A DNA stretch of 64,000 nt from DASVHS01 sp035468985 (lineage in GTDB: Bacteria; Acidobacteriota; Thermoanaerobaculia; Gp7-AA8): positions 10,035 to 74,034 of the forward strand of contig DATISF010000045.1 in the NCBI GenBank assembly GCA_035468985.1. The letters run 5' to 3'. A program made the translations under genes and the position numbers. This document shows, one piece after another, positions 57,169 through 64,000 of the stretch (positions are counted from its first letter, which is position 1; every line of letters begins with the position of its first letter). The notes under the pieces were generated by a model. It ran no database searches and was not told the origin of the DNA. It was given only the letters and a program-made list of their open reading frames with translations.

Positions 57169-57416
57169 TGTGGCGTGTCGCAGATAGACCGGCTGCGAGG
57201 CGCCGCGACGAAGGCGATGCGGGACATCGTCGAGGAGCGGCAACGAAGCAGATGACCCCTCGCCGCCCGCAACCCTTCGGGCTGGTGCCGGTTGCGGCCG
57301 ATCTGCGGCGTTGCTCGTCGTCGACGATGCCACCGCATCGCCTCCTCCTCGCGCCTTGCCTCTCGGCCGCAAGCGGCACCAGCGAAAGTCGGTCGATTTG
57401 CGAAACGCCACACTAG
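57165..57416. mobile_element. 252-bp palindromic element with terminal inverted repeats (MITE-like)
   Basis: Ends CTAGTGTGGCGT (57165-57176) and ACGCCACACTAG (57405-57416) are exact inverted repeats, and similarity continues inward: both arms contain GGCGATGCGG then CATCGTCGA. Because of this symmetry the two strands encode similar 82-residue open frames, both opening with M-W-R and both ending R-S-I-C-x-T-P-H. It starts inside the stop region of the isomerase gene and ends three bases before the next start codon. No transposase is present, so it would depend on one elsewhere. Confidence 0.82.
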
Positions 57417-57418
57417 CG

Positions 57419-58549
57419 ATGCGGATGCTGGTCCTGGGCGCCGGGCGAATGGGTCTCGGTGCCGTCCACGATCTCGTGTCGCAGCGGGATGTGACCGAGG
57501 TGACGGTCGCGGATGTCGATGTGAAGAAAGCGCGCGCGGTTGCCGATCGTTTCGGCGGCCGGACCAAGCCCGTGCACATCGATGTCAGCGATCAGGAAGC
57601 GGTCATGGGCCTGATGCGCGGGCACACGGCAGCGATCAGCTGCGTCAACTACTGGCTCAACGAGAAGCTGGCGCGCGCGGCCATCGCCGCGGGAACCCAC
57701 TTCTGCGACCTCGGCGGCAACAACGACGTCGTTGCGGCGGAGCTGGCGCTCGACGGCGAAGCGCGTGCCGCCGGAGTCAACGTCATTCCCGATTGCGGGC
57801 TCGCGCCGGGGATGGTTGCCGTGCTCGTCGCGCATGCCGCGGGGCGATTCACGACTCTCGACTCGATTCGCATCCGCGTCGGCGGGCTGCCACAGCATCC
57901 GAAGCCGCCGCTCGACTACCAGCTGGTGTTTTCGGTGGAAGGGCTGATCAACGAGTACATCGAGCCCGCGCGGATCATCCGCGACGGAAAGATCACGACC
58001 GTGGAATCGATGACCGAGATCGAGACGCTCGAGTTCCCGCAGCCATTTGGCAGGATGGAAGCGTTTCAGACGTCGGGCGGCACTTCGACGCTTCCCGAGA
58101 CGTTCTTCGGCCGCGTACGCGATCTCGACTACAAGACCATCCGCTATCCGGGTCACTGCGCGAAGTTCAAGGCGATGATCGACCTCGGACTTTGCAGCAG
58201 CGGGCCGATCGAGGTCGATGACACTCCGGTGGTGCCGCGGCGTCTGTTCGGAGATCTTCTCGTCCGGCATCTTCCGCACGACGAGCCGGACGTCGTGCTC
58301 GTTCGGGTGGAGGTGAGCGGCGGCGGGAAGACGCTTCGCTACGACATCATCGATGGGCACGACCCGGCTACGGGCCTCAGCGCGATGATGCGGACGACGG
58401 CGTTTCCGGCGTCGATCGTCGCCTTGATGATGGCCCGCGGGCAGACGAAGTCGAAGGGCGCGCTGCCGCAGGAGCGATGCATTCCCCCCGACCTGTTCAT
58501 GCGCGAACTGACGGCGCGGAACATACGCGTCGAGGAGGCGTGGGTCTGA
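57419..58549 (+). CDS. Saccharopine dehydrogenase family oxidoreductase (lysine dehydrogenase-like)
   Basis: A 376-residue NAD(P)-dependent enzyme: Rossmann loop L-G-A-G-R-M-G-L-G at residues 5-13, then the family segments C-V-N-Y-W-L-N, G-T-H-F-C-D-L-G-G-N and D-C-G-L-A-P-G-M. The last two are typical of lysine 6-dehydrogenase and carboxynorspermidine-type enzymes. The start is placed at ATG 57419, three bases after the palindromic element; ATG 57425 is possible. No ribosome site is evident because the element has replaced the native leader. Confidence 0.87.
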   Translation: MRMLVLGAGRMGLGAVHDLVSQRDVTEVTVADVDVKKARAVADRFGGRTKPVHIDVSDQEAVMGLMRGHTAAISCVNYWLNEKLARAAIAAGTHFCDLGGNNDVVAAELALDGEARAAGVNVIPDCGLAPGMVAVLVAHAAGRFTTLDSIRIRVGGLPQHPKPPLDYQLVFSVEGLINEYIEPARIIRDGKITTVESMTEIETLEFPQPFGRMEAFQTSGGTSTLPETFFGRVRDLDYKTIRYPGHCAKFKAMIDLGLCSSGPIEVDDTPVVPRRLFGDLLVRHLPHDEPDVVLVRVEVSGGGKTLRYDIIDGHDPATGLSAMMRTTAFPASIVALMMARGQTKSKGALPQERCIPPDLFMRELTARNIRVEEAWV

Positions 58550-58902
58550 TGTACCTTCTGTTGCGCTGGCTCCTGAACACGCTCGCGCTGTTCATCGTCG
58601 TACACGTCGTTCCCGGTTTTCATTACCGCGATCTCGTCTCCCTCGCCATCGCCGCCCTCGTCCTCGGCCTGTTGAACGCGATCGTGCGGCCCATCCTGTT
58701 TCTGCTGACCTTGCCGCTGACGATCGTCACCCTCGGCCTGTTTCTGGTGGTGCTGAACGCAATCATGCTGGAGCTCACCGATGCGATCGTGCCCGGCTTC
58801 GGAATCGACAGCTTCGGCTGGGCGATCGTGGGAGCGCTGGTCCTGGCGATCGTGTCGGTTTTCACGAATCGAATCGGCACAGCGGCGCAGCGGGGCGATT
58901 AG
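58549..58902 (+). CDS. Four-helix membrane protein, phage-holin-family (DUF360-like)
   Basis: A 117-residue membrane protein with four helices. The central stretch L-N-A-I-V-R-P-I-L and L-T-L-P-L-T-I-V-T-L-G-L-F are the signature of the widespread four-TM 'phage holin family' proteins, which in chromosomes are not linked to phage and have no proven role. ATG 58549 overlaps the previous stop codon (TGATG). Confidence 0.9.
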   Translation: MYLLLRWLLNTLALFIVVHVVPGFHYRDLVSLAIAALVLGLLNAIVRPILFLLTLPLTIVTLGLFLVVLNAIMLELTDAIVPGFGIDSFGWAIVGALVLAIVSVFTNRIGTAAQRGD

Positions 58903-58919
58903 GTTAAACTGACGCCGCC

Positions 58920-59270
58920 GTGAACATCATCAAGAACCGGGTGAACGACATCACCGTGCTGGACATCCAGGGCGTGATCAAGCTCGGCGAGAGCGCGCGT
59001 GAGTTCTCCAGCTACCTGGAGAAGGTCCTCAACGAGGAGACCGGGCCGGTGATGATCAATTTCGAATCCATCAATTACATGGATTCGACGGGCCTCGGCG
59101 AGCTGATCGGCTACCTGCAGAAGTTCGAGGACCGGCAGCGGAAGATGGCCCTCGTCAAACCGTCGCACCGCATCCTGGCGCTGCTGAAGATCACGAAGCT
59201 GGACACGATCTTCAAGATTTTCGACTCGCGCGATGCGGCGATGGCGTATCTGACCGATTCAGCCGCGTGA
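58920..59270 (+). CDS. STAS-domain anti-sigma-factor antagonist
   Basis: A 116-residue SpoIIAA-like protein. The phospho-acceptor serine is S56 in Y-M-D-S-T-G-L-G-E-L. Such proteins release an anti-sigma factor from its sigma factor (partner switching) depending on serine phosphorylation. The kinase is not in the window. The start codon is GTG 58920. It lies 38 bp before nuoA and may share its transcript. Confidence 0.92.
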   Translation: MNIIKNRVNDITVLDIQGVIKLGESAREFSSYLEKVLNEETGPVMINFESINYMDSTGLGELIGYLQKFEDRQRKMALVKPSHRILALLKITKLDTIFKIFDSRDAAMAYLTDSAA

Positions 59271-59308
59271 ATCTGGCCCTGTGCTAGCATCTCCGCGCTT
59301 TTGCGAAG

Positions 59309-59680
59309 ATGACTCACAGTTACCTTCCCATCCTCATCATGCTGGTTGTGGCCGTGCTCTTCGGCGCGACGTTTCTCGCGCTGAACTGGCTCATCGGCCG
59401 CCACCAGAGAAACCCGTCGAAACTGACGCCGTACGAGAGCGGCGTTCCGCTGCTCGACGAGAACCGGAAGCGCGTGAACGTCCGCTTCTACCAGATCGCC
59501 ATGCTGTTCATCCTGTTCGACATCGAAGCGGCGTTTCTCTATCCCTGGGCCGTGATCTACCGCGAAGCCGCCACCGGGCCTTCGGCATGGTTCGTCTTCG
59601 GAGAGATGCTCGTGTTCATCGTTCTTCTCGGCGTGGGCTATGTCTACGTCTGGAAGAAAAAGGCATTCGACTGGACGTAG
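59309..59680 (+). CDS. nuoA: NADH-quinone oxidoreductase subunit A
   Basis: A 123-residue three-helix subunit with the conserved features K-L-T-P-Y-E-S-G-V-P, V-R-F-Y-Q-I-A-M-L-F-I-L-F-D-I-E-A-A-F-L, and a C-terminal helix ending in W-K-K-K. The usual cysteine of the ESGC motif is V here (E-S-G-V-P). It begins the third nuo locus (A-E-F) on the plus strand, away from nuoB, which normally follows it. Confidence 0.95.
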   Translation: MTHSYLPILIMLVVAVLFGATFLALNWLIGRHQRNPSKLTPYESGVPLLDENRKRVNVRFYQIAMLFILFDIEAAFLYPWAVIYREAATGPSAWFVFGEMLVFIVLLGVGYVYVWKKKAFDWT

Positions 59681-59685
59681 AGTGA

Positions 59686-60216
59686 ATGGCCGACCTCCAT
59701 CCCGATAATCCGTACGCGAAAGACCGCTTTCCCGACCCTTCGAAGAAGGTCGAGTTTCCGCCGGAAGCGAAGAAGCGCTTCGACTGGATCCTGACCCGCT
59801 ACCCGAACAAGGAATCGGCGCTGCTGCCGACGCTCCATCTGGCTCAGGAAGTGTGGGGATGGATCTCGCCGGAGACCGTGCACTACATCGGCGACCTGCT
59901 CGATCTCTCTCCGGCCACCGTCTTTGGTGTCGTGTCCTTCTACAACATGTACAACCAGAAGCCGGTGGGGAAGTACCACCTGCAGGTCTGCACGAATCTC
60001 AGCTGCATGGTGCGGCGCGCGTACGACATCTACGATCACCTCTGCGAGAAGCTCGACGTAAAACCGGGCCAGACGACGCCGGACGGCCGGTTCACGGTGA
60101 CCGAAGTCGAGTGTCTCGGATCCTGCGGCACCGCGCCGGTGGTGCAGGTGAACAACGACTATCACGAGAACATGAGTATTGAATCGATGGAGCAGTTGTT
60201 GACGAAGTTGACATGA
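59686..60216 (+). CDS. nuoE: NADH-quinone oxidoreductase subunit E
   Basis: A 176-residue thioredoxin-like subunit binding one [2Fe-2S] cluster: cysteines in V-C-T-N-L-S-C-M and E-C-L-G-S-C-G-T-A-P. It follows nuoA by 5 bp. A 73-bp repeat block separates it from nuoF. Confidence 0.95.
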   Translation: MADLHPDNPYAKDRFPDPSKKVEFPPEAKKRFDWILTRYPNKESALLPTLHLAQEVWGWISPETVHYIGDLLDLSPATVFGVVSFYNMYNQKPVGKYHLQVCTNLSCMVRRAYDIYDHLCEKLDVKPGQTTPDGRFTVTEVECLGSCGTAPVVQVNNDYHENMSIESMEQLLTKLT

Positions 60217-60289
60217 GACGTGGGATTCGGAGTTCGGAGCTCGGAGCTCGCTGAGCTCCGAACCCCGAGCCCCGAGCCCCGAACCCTGA
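60217..60289. repeat. Heptamer/palindrome repeat between nuoE and nuoF
   Basis: The sequence TTCGGAGCTCGGAGCTC is followed by GCTGAGCTCCGAA (an imperfect palindrome) and then CCCCGAG/CCCCGAA heptamers running up to the nuoF start. It is the same family as 4191-4253 and 13581-13620. Its stem-loop could reduce or tune nuoF translation relative to nuoE. Confidence 0.8.
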
Positions 60290-61594
60290 ATGACACAACC
60301 CATCAAAATCCTCACCGCCAACATCGACAAGCCGAACTCGACTTCGATCGACGTCTACGGTGACTACGCGCAGGCGCGCAAAGCGCTGCAGATGAAGCCG
60401 GACGAGGTGACGCAACTGGTCAAGGACTCCGAGCTGCGCGGCCGCGGTGGGGCGGGTTTCCCGACGGGCGGGAAGTGGGGCTTCGTTCCGAAGAACGCGC
60501 CGAAGCCGACGTACCTGCTGTGCAATGCCGACGAGTCGGAGCCAGGCACGTTCAAGGACCGCGTGATCATCGAGAAGGATCCGCACCTTCTGATCGAGGG
60601 GATGATCATCGCGGCGTACGCGATCGGATCGAATCCGATGGCCTACATCTACATTCGCGGCGAGTTCCATTACGGCGCCACCGTCCTCGACAAAGCCCTC
60701 GAAGAAGCCCGCGCCAGGGGATTCCTCGGCAAAGGGATCTTCGGAACGAATTTCAATCTCGACATCACCGTGGCCCGCGGCGCCGGTGCGTACATCTGCG
60801 GCGAAGAGACCGGACTCATCGAATCGATCGAAGGCCATCGCGGACAGCCGCGCGTCAAGCCGCCGTTCCCGGCGGTGATCGGCGCGTTCGGCGGGCCGAC
60901 AATCGTGCAGAACGTCGAGACGCTCGCGTGCGTGCCGCTGATCGTGAAGAACGGCGCGGAGTGGTTCAAAGGATTCGGCACGCCGAAGAACACCGGGCCG
61001 AAGCTCTACTGCCTTTCGGGATCGGTGAAGAAGCCGGGCGTGTACGAGTTTCCGATGGGCGTGAATCTGAAAGAGCTGATTTACGAGCACGCCGGCGGCA
61101 TCGTCGGTGACCGCAAGCTCAAAGCGGTGATTCCCGGCGGCGCATCGGCGCCGATGCTCAAGCCCGACGAGATCGACATCCCGTTGAATTTCGACGCGTT
61201 GATGAAAGCAGGATCGATGCTCGGCTCGGCCGGCATCATCGTGCTCGACGAAAGCGTCTGCATGGTCGACGCGGTGTGGCGCCTGTCGAAGTTCTTCGCC
61301 CACGAATCCTGCGGCCAGTGCACGCCATGTCGCGAGGGAACGAACTGGATGGAGTCGATCCTCGACCGCCTGGAACGGGGAGAGGGACGACCTCAGGATG
61401 CCGATCTGCTGCTGGACATGGCCGACAACATCGGCGGCAAATCGCTCTGCGCCCTCGGCGACGCCGCGATCGGGCCGGTCATCTCATCGGTGAAGAAGTT
61501 CCGCGACGAATACCTCTACCACGTCGAGCACAAGCGCTGTCTGCCCGAAACCGTGCGCTACCGGAGGCTCGACACGCCGGTCGCGGCACACTGA
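60290..61594 (+). CDS. nuoF: NADH-quinone oxidoreductase subunit F
   Basis: A 434-residue flavoprotein subunit, the NADH entry point. Seen: R-G-R-G-G-A-G-F-P-T-G-G-K-W for NADH/FMN, G-A-G-A-Y-I-C-G-E-E-T for FMN, and E-S-C-G-Q-C-T-P-C-R-E-G with a later cysteine in K-S-L-C-A-L-G-D for the [4Fe-4S] N3 cluster. The 3' end overlaps the convergent metallo-beta-lactamase gene by 37 bp. Confidence 0.97.
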   Translation: MTQPIKILTANIDKPNSTSIDVYGDYAQARKALQMKPDEVTQLVKDSELRGRGGAGFPTGGKWGFVPKNAPKPTYLLCNADESEPGTFKDRVIIEKDPHLLIEGMIIAAYAIGSNPMAYIYIRGEFHYGATVLDKALEEARARGFLGKGIFGTNFNLDITVARGAGAYICGEETGLIESIEGHRGQPRVKPPFPAVIGAFGGPTIVQNVETLACVPLIVKNGAEWFKGFGTPKNTGPKLYCLSGSVKKPGVYEFPMGVNLKELIYEHAGGIVGDRKLKAVIPGGASAPMLKPDEIDIPLNFDALMKAGSMLGSAGIIVLDESVCMVDAVWRLSKFFAHESCGQCTPCREGTNWMESILDRLERGEGRPQDADLLLDMADNIGGKSLCALGDAAIGPVISSVKKFRDEYLYHVEHKRCLPETVRYRRLDTPVAAH

Positions 61595-62346
61595 CCGTCG
61601 ATGGCGTCGGCCAGACCCATCAACAGATCGGCCGCTCCGCTCTCCGTGCCGTCGTTCCAGGCGCTTCCGTGCATGCAGGCCAGAGTTTTCGGGCGGAGCG
61701 CCGCGAGTCGTTCGAATTTGCGGCGTGTGCTGTCTGTATTGGCGAAGTACTCCGGCATCTGCGTGTCGGAGACCGCACGGAATTCCTCGCTGGACGAGAG
61801 GATGTCGGAGTTCGTGAGCGGCCGTTCGCCGAGGCCCCCTTGCGTGAAGAGGTCGCCGCAGAAAAGGGTGGCTGTTCCTCGATCGAACAGATAGCCGGTC
61901 TCCCAGTTGTGGGGCAGGTGGGGCGTGTCGATCCACTGCAGCTCCCGACTGCCGATGCGCAGCGTCTCGCCGTCGCCGAGCGCGCGGGGGGGACGCGTTG
62001 CGAAGTCGTTGACCGAGACCAGCGCCGCGGTCCGGCTGCAGAGTGGGGCGGCGGCGGGCGCGACGGCCAGAAACTCGTTCAGCGCGCCGCATTCATCGGA
62101 CTCGAAATGCGACAGGCCGACGAAGCGGATCCGCGCGATGGGAAGGACCGTTTCGATGGCCTGGCGGACGAGAGGGAACATCCCTTTCGGTCCGCTGTGA
62201 AAGACGACGGGCTGCTCGTCGTCGATCAGATACTGATTGAAGGAAAAGCCGCCCGGGATCACCTGGGGCGGCAGGGGCGTGCTGATTCGGTAAACCCGGT
62301 GGGCGATTTCGTGGATGCTGGTCCCGGACTGCGAATTGGTGATCAT
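61558..62346 (-). CDS. Diiron metallo-beta-lactamase-fold protein (flavodiiron/ODP-like)
   Basis: A 262-residue protein with the metallo-beta-lactamase part of flavodiiron proteins but no flavodoxin domain. Ligand positions match flavodiiron numbering closely: H80-x-E82-x-D84, H146, D165 and H226 (flavodiiron: H79, E81, D83, H84, H146, D165, H226). The histidine normally after the aspartate is E85 here. Family members bind oxygen or reduce O2/NO; stand-alone forms act as oxygen sensors or need a separate electron donor. Its start overlaps the TetR stop (ATGA), so both are one operon. Confidence 0.85.
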   Translation of the reverse strand: MITNSQSGTSIHEIAHRVYRISTPLPPQVIPGGFSFNQYLIDDEQPVVFHSGPKGMFPLVRQAIETVLPIARIRFVGLSHFESDECGALNEFLAVAPAAAPLCSRTAALVSVNDFATRPPRALGDGETLRIGSRELQWIDTPHLPHNWETGYLFDRGTATLFCGDLFTQGGLGERPLTNSDILSSSEEFRAVSDTQMPEYFANTDSTRRKFERLAALRPKTLACMHGSAWNDGTESGAADLLMGLADAIDGQCAATGVSSLR

Positions 62347-62933
62347 CGTGTGCTCCTCAGATTCAAACGATTGAGAATGACAGTGGCGAGCTCGTCCACG
62401 ACGACATCGTGGGAGAGACCGGCGGAGACGAGGGATTCGTAGACGGAAAAATCGAGGACGGAGAAAGCGAGGGCACGCACGCGTGGTCCGGCACGCACGC
62501 CCCGCAGCGCTTCGTCAATCAGAGCGCGGCGCTGCTCCTCCTCGTGACGGAATGCGGCGTCGAGCGGCGCAAACGCGTTGCGCTCCGAACGAATCCTCCC
62601 CAGAACCGGAATGCGCGAGTAAAAGCCGCACAGTTCGCGAACCATCGTGCGCACGCGGGCGACGGGACTGCGCAGGCTGGCGAAGGCGCTGGTCTGTGGC
62701 GGCTGGGCCGCGGCCATGCTGTACTGGCCGCAGGCCGTGATCACGTGATCGTACGTGGGGAAGTGGTGATAGACGGTGCCGAGGCCGACGTCGGCGCGCG
62801 CGGCAATATCGCGAAAGGTGGTGGCCGCGACGCCTTTTTCGGCGTGAAGCGCCGCGGTGGCTTCGACGATGCGGTGGCGTGTGTCGCTGGCGGATGTGGC
62901 GCGGCGGTTCATGTGATACGGTCGGGGCGACAT
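62343..62933 (-). CDS. TetR family transcriptional regulator
   Basis: A 196-residue repressor with the TetR helix-turn-helix near the N terminus (T-F-R-D-I-A-A-R-A-D-V-G-L-G-T-V-Y-H-H-F) and a helical ligand domain. It is translated together with the diiron protein gene and has a palindrome directly upstream of its start, so autoregulation is likely. ATG 62912 is an alternative start. Confidence 0.92.
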   Translation of the reverse strand: MSPRPYHMNRRATSASDTRHRIVEATAALHAEKGVAATTFRDIAARADVGLGTVYHHFPTYDHVITACGQYSMAAAQPPQTSAFASLRSPVARVRTMVRELCGFYSRIPVLGRIRSERNAFAPLDAAFRHEEEQRRALIDEALRGVRAGPRVRALAFSVLDFSVYESLVSAGLSHDVVVDELATVILNRLNLRSTR

Positions 62934-62938
62934 ATTCG

Positions 62939-62958
62939 TTGAACGTATGTTCGTTCAA
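62939..62958. promoter_or_regulatory. TetR operator palindrome
   Basis: TTGAACG-TATGTT-CGTTCAA: 7-bp perfect arms with a 6-bp centre that is itself nearly symmetrical (GAACGTATGTTC). It lies 5 bp before the TetR start and 50 bp before the divergent cytochrome gene region, so it could control both directions. Confidence 0.82.
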
Positions 62959-63008
62959 ATTGGCGAAAAGTCAAGAGACCAATTTCGGTGCGCTATCATT
63001 CGTTTCGC

Positions 63009-63458
63009 ATGACACGCCTTGCGGAACTTATGACCGCCACCGCCTTTGCCGTCCTCGTCCTTGGTTGCGCCGCCGTCGGCCAGCAGAAAACGCAGCCGCC
63101 CCGGGCCGACGACCTGCACTTTCACAACCTGCAGGTTCTCCCGCAGAACATCACCCGCGACGATCTATTGACCACGATGCGGCGTTTCAAGCAGGCCCTC
63201 GGCGTCGAATGCAGTTACTGCCATGCGGCGAAGCCGGGCGACCCCACCGAGCTCGACTTCCGTTCTGACGCCAAGCAGCACAAAGCCGCCGCGCGAACCA
63301 TGCTCCGAATGCTCAACACCATCAACCACGACTACATCGCGCACGTCGAAGACGTCTACACGACCGCCTCCTGCTGGACGTGCCATCGCGGAAAGACCCA
63401 GCCCGACATCGCCCCGTCGCTTCCGCCACCCCAGCCGGACGAACCGCACCCGCACTAG
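63009..63458 (+). CDS. Dihaem cytochrome c lipoprotein, reaction-centre cytochrome subunit-like
   Basis: A 149-residue lipoprotein (lipobox V-L-G-C). Two haem motifs, C-S-Y-C-H and C-W-T-C-H, flank a helical region; the phrases L-Q-V-L-P-Q-N-I and M-R-R-F-K-Q-A-L-G-V-E-C-S-Y-C-H and M-L-R-M-L-N-T-I-N are those of the photosynthetic-reaction-centre cytochrome c family. Small members of this family are common in non-phototrophic Acidobacteriota; no reaction-centre gene is present. Two methionines (M in T-M-R-R-F and T-M-L-R-M) may be axial ligands. ATG 63009 is chosen over 62988 because it begins the signal peptide. Confidence 0.85.
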   Translation: MTRLAELMTATAFAVLVLGCAAVGQQKTQPPRADDLHFHNLQVLPQNITRDDLLTTMRRFKQALGVECSYCHAAKPGDPTELDFRSDAKQHKAAARTMLRMLNTINHDYIAHVEDVYTTASCWTCHRGKTQPDIAPSLPPPQPDEPHPH

Positions 63459-64000
63459 TGAACCTCTGAACAGTCGTCATCCAGCGCGACGAAGGATCTC
63501 AGGATGCGAAAACGCCTGCCATTTCGAGATCCTTCGCCCCTCGTCGCGGCTCAGGATGACGTGAACAACGACGTGTTCAGAGCTTCCCCAGAGGTGTACC
63601 TCTGCACATGTCGTCATCCTGAGTCGGCGAAGCGCGACGAGGGATCTCAGGATGCGAAAACGCCTGCCATTTCGAGATCCTTCGCCCCTCTTCGCGGCTC
63701 AGGATGACGTGAACAACGACTTGTTCAGAGATTCCCCAGAGGTGTACCTCTGCACATGTCGTCATCCTGAGTCGGCGAAGCGCGACGAAGGATCTCAGGA
63801 TCCGAAAACGCCTGCCATTTCGAGATCCTTCGCCGTCTTCGCGGCTCAGGATGACGTGAACAACGACGTCTTCAGAGCTTCCCCAGAGGTGTACCTCTGC
63901 ACAAGTCGTCATCCTGAGTCGGCGAAGCGCGACGAAGGATCTCAGGATGCGAAAACGCCTGCCATTTCGAGATCCTTCGCCCCTCTTCGCGGCTCAGGAT
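63459..64000. repeat. Tandem array of about 147-bp hairpin repeats, running off the window
   Basis: At least four units start with GTCGTCAT at 63473, 63610, 63758 and 63905 (spacing 137, 148, 147); the first has lost 11 bp (TGAGTCGGCGA type) and the last is cut by the window edge. Each unit holds a long inverted repeat (CATCCTGAG...CTCAGGATG, with GGATCTCAGGATGCGAAAAC and TTTCGAGATCC inside) and a linker GTGAACAACGAC, then GTTCAGAG and CCCCAGAGGTGTACCTC (itself a hairpin). Units differ by single bases. No gene is present. The same core occurs singly at 2307-2410 and 13443-13570. Confidence 0.93.

Noticed and set aside
57165..57416. Two 82-codon open frames on opposite strands as real genes
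   Set aside because: They resemble each other because the element is palindromic; no ribosome site or family similarity is seen.
58549..58902. Phage holin as sign of a prophage
   Set aside because: The four-helix family is common on chromosomes, and no phage genes, integrase or att sites are seen nearby.
59297..59318. Possible third Rex box before nuoA (TTGCGAA...CTCACAG)
   Set aside because: The half-sites are one base too far apart, have three mismatches, and overlap the nuoA start codon.
63009..63458. Reaction-centre-type cytochrome as evidence of photosynthesis
   Set aside because: It is short, has two haems instead of four, and no reaction-centre or pigment genes are present.
63459..64000. 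Regular repeat array that could be taken for CRISPR
   Set aside because: Units are about 147 bp, fully repeated including the linker, with no unique spacers and no cas genes; each unit is a hairpin repeat.

Overview
The window is high-GC bacterial chromosome, densely packed with short operons, many joined by ATGA stop/start overlaps. The gene set includes a fused nuoCD, a reaction-centre-type cytochrome c lipoprotein in a non-photosynthetic context, CX4CH-type haem proteins, an FeS/NrfD membrane module with c cytochromes, tandem S9 peptidases and several families of dispersed hairpin repeats. Together these suggest an Acidobacteriota-like soil or sediment bacterium. That placement is inference: there is no rRNA, tRNA or marker gene in the window to fix it.

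Layout. 1-2306: a type II NADH dehydrogenase (cut by the left edge), a small membrane protein, and a MerB-like organomercurial lyase whose frame is interrupted by one in-frame TGA followed by a bacterial SECIS-like hairpin; this is read here as a selenoprotein. 2398-14132: metabolic and hypothetical genes, including an M19 dipeptidase, a methylmalonyl-CoA mutase B12 subunit, a methylcrotonyl-CoA carboxylase beta subunit and an HD-GYP phosphodiesterase. 14164-21282 (minus strand): a redox module of two small cytochromes c, a four-cluster ferredoxin, an NrfD/HybB membrane subunit, a sensor kinase with a periplasmic CX4CH haem motif, an NtrC-type regulator, an archaemetzincin and a membrane-anchored GcvH-like protein. 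21407-24673: a DGSG-repeat secreted protein, a HAD phosphatase, an MFS transporter and peptide deformylase.

Complex I is encoded at three separate loci: nuoB-nuoCD-nuoI plus a rubrerythrin-like gene (24887-28386, minus), nuoG-H-J-K-(DUF6335-like)-L-M-N-rex (46381-56042, minus), and nuoA-E-F (59309-61594, plus). The redox repressor Rex closes the second locus. Near-consensus Rex operators lie 48 bp before nuoB and 75 bp before nuoG, so the two minus-strand loci probably form one NADH-responsive regulon that includes rex itself.

Between these lie tandem S9 peptidases (28527-32623), a glycan-modification operon (32577-38474), a ketosynthase/methyltransferase/flavoprotein operon (39655-42680) divergent from a SARP-REC regulator and a hybrid kinase (42805-46429), and after nuoF a TetR plus diiron metallo-beta-lactamase pair with a palindromic operator. 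The right end (63459-64000) is a tandem array of about 147-bp hairpin repeats, with related single copies near 2.3 kb and 13.5 kb. Other repeat families sit in intergenic gaps and even inside reading frames (nuoM, nuoG, the sensor kinase, an enoyl-CoA hydratase).
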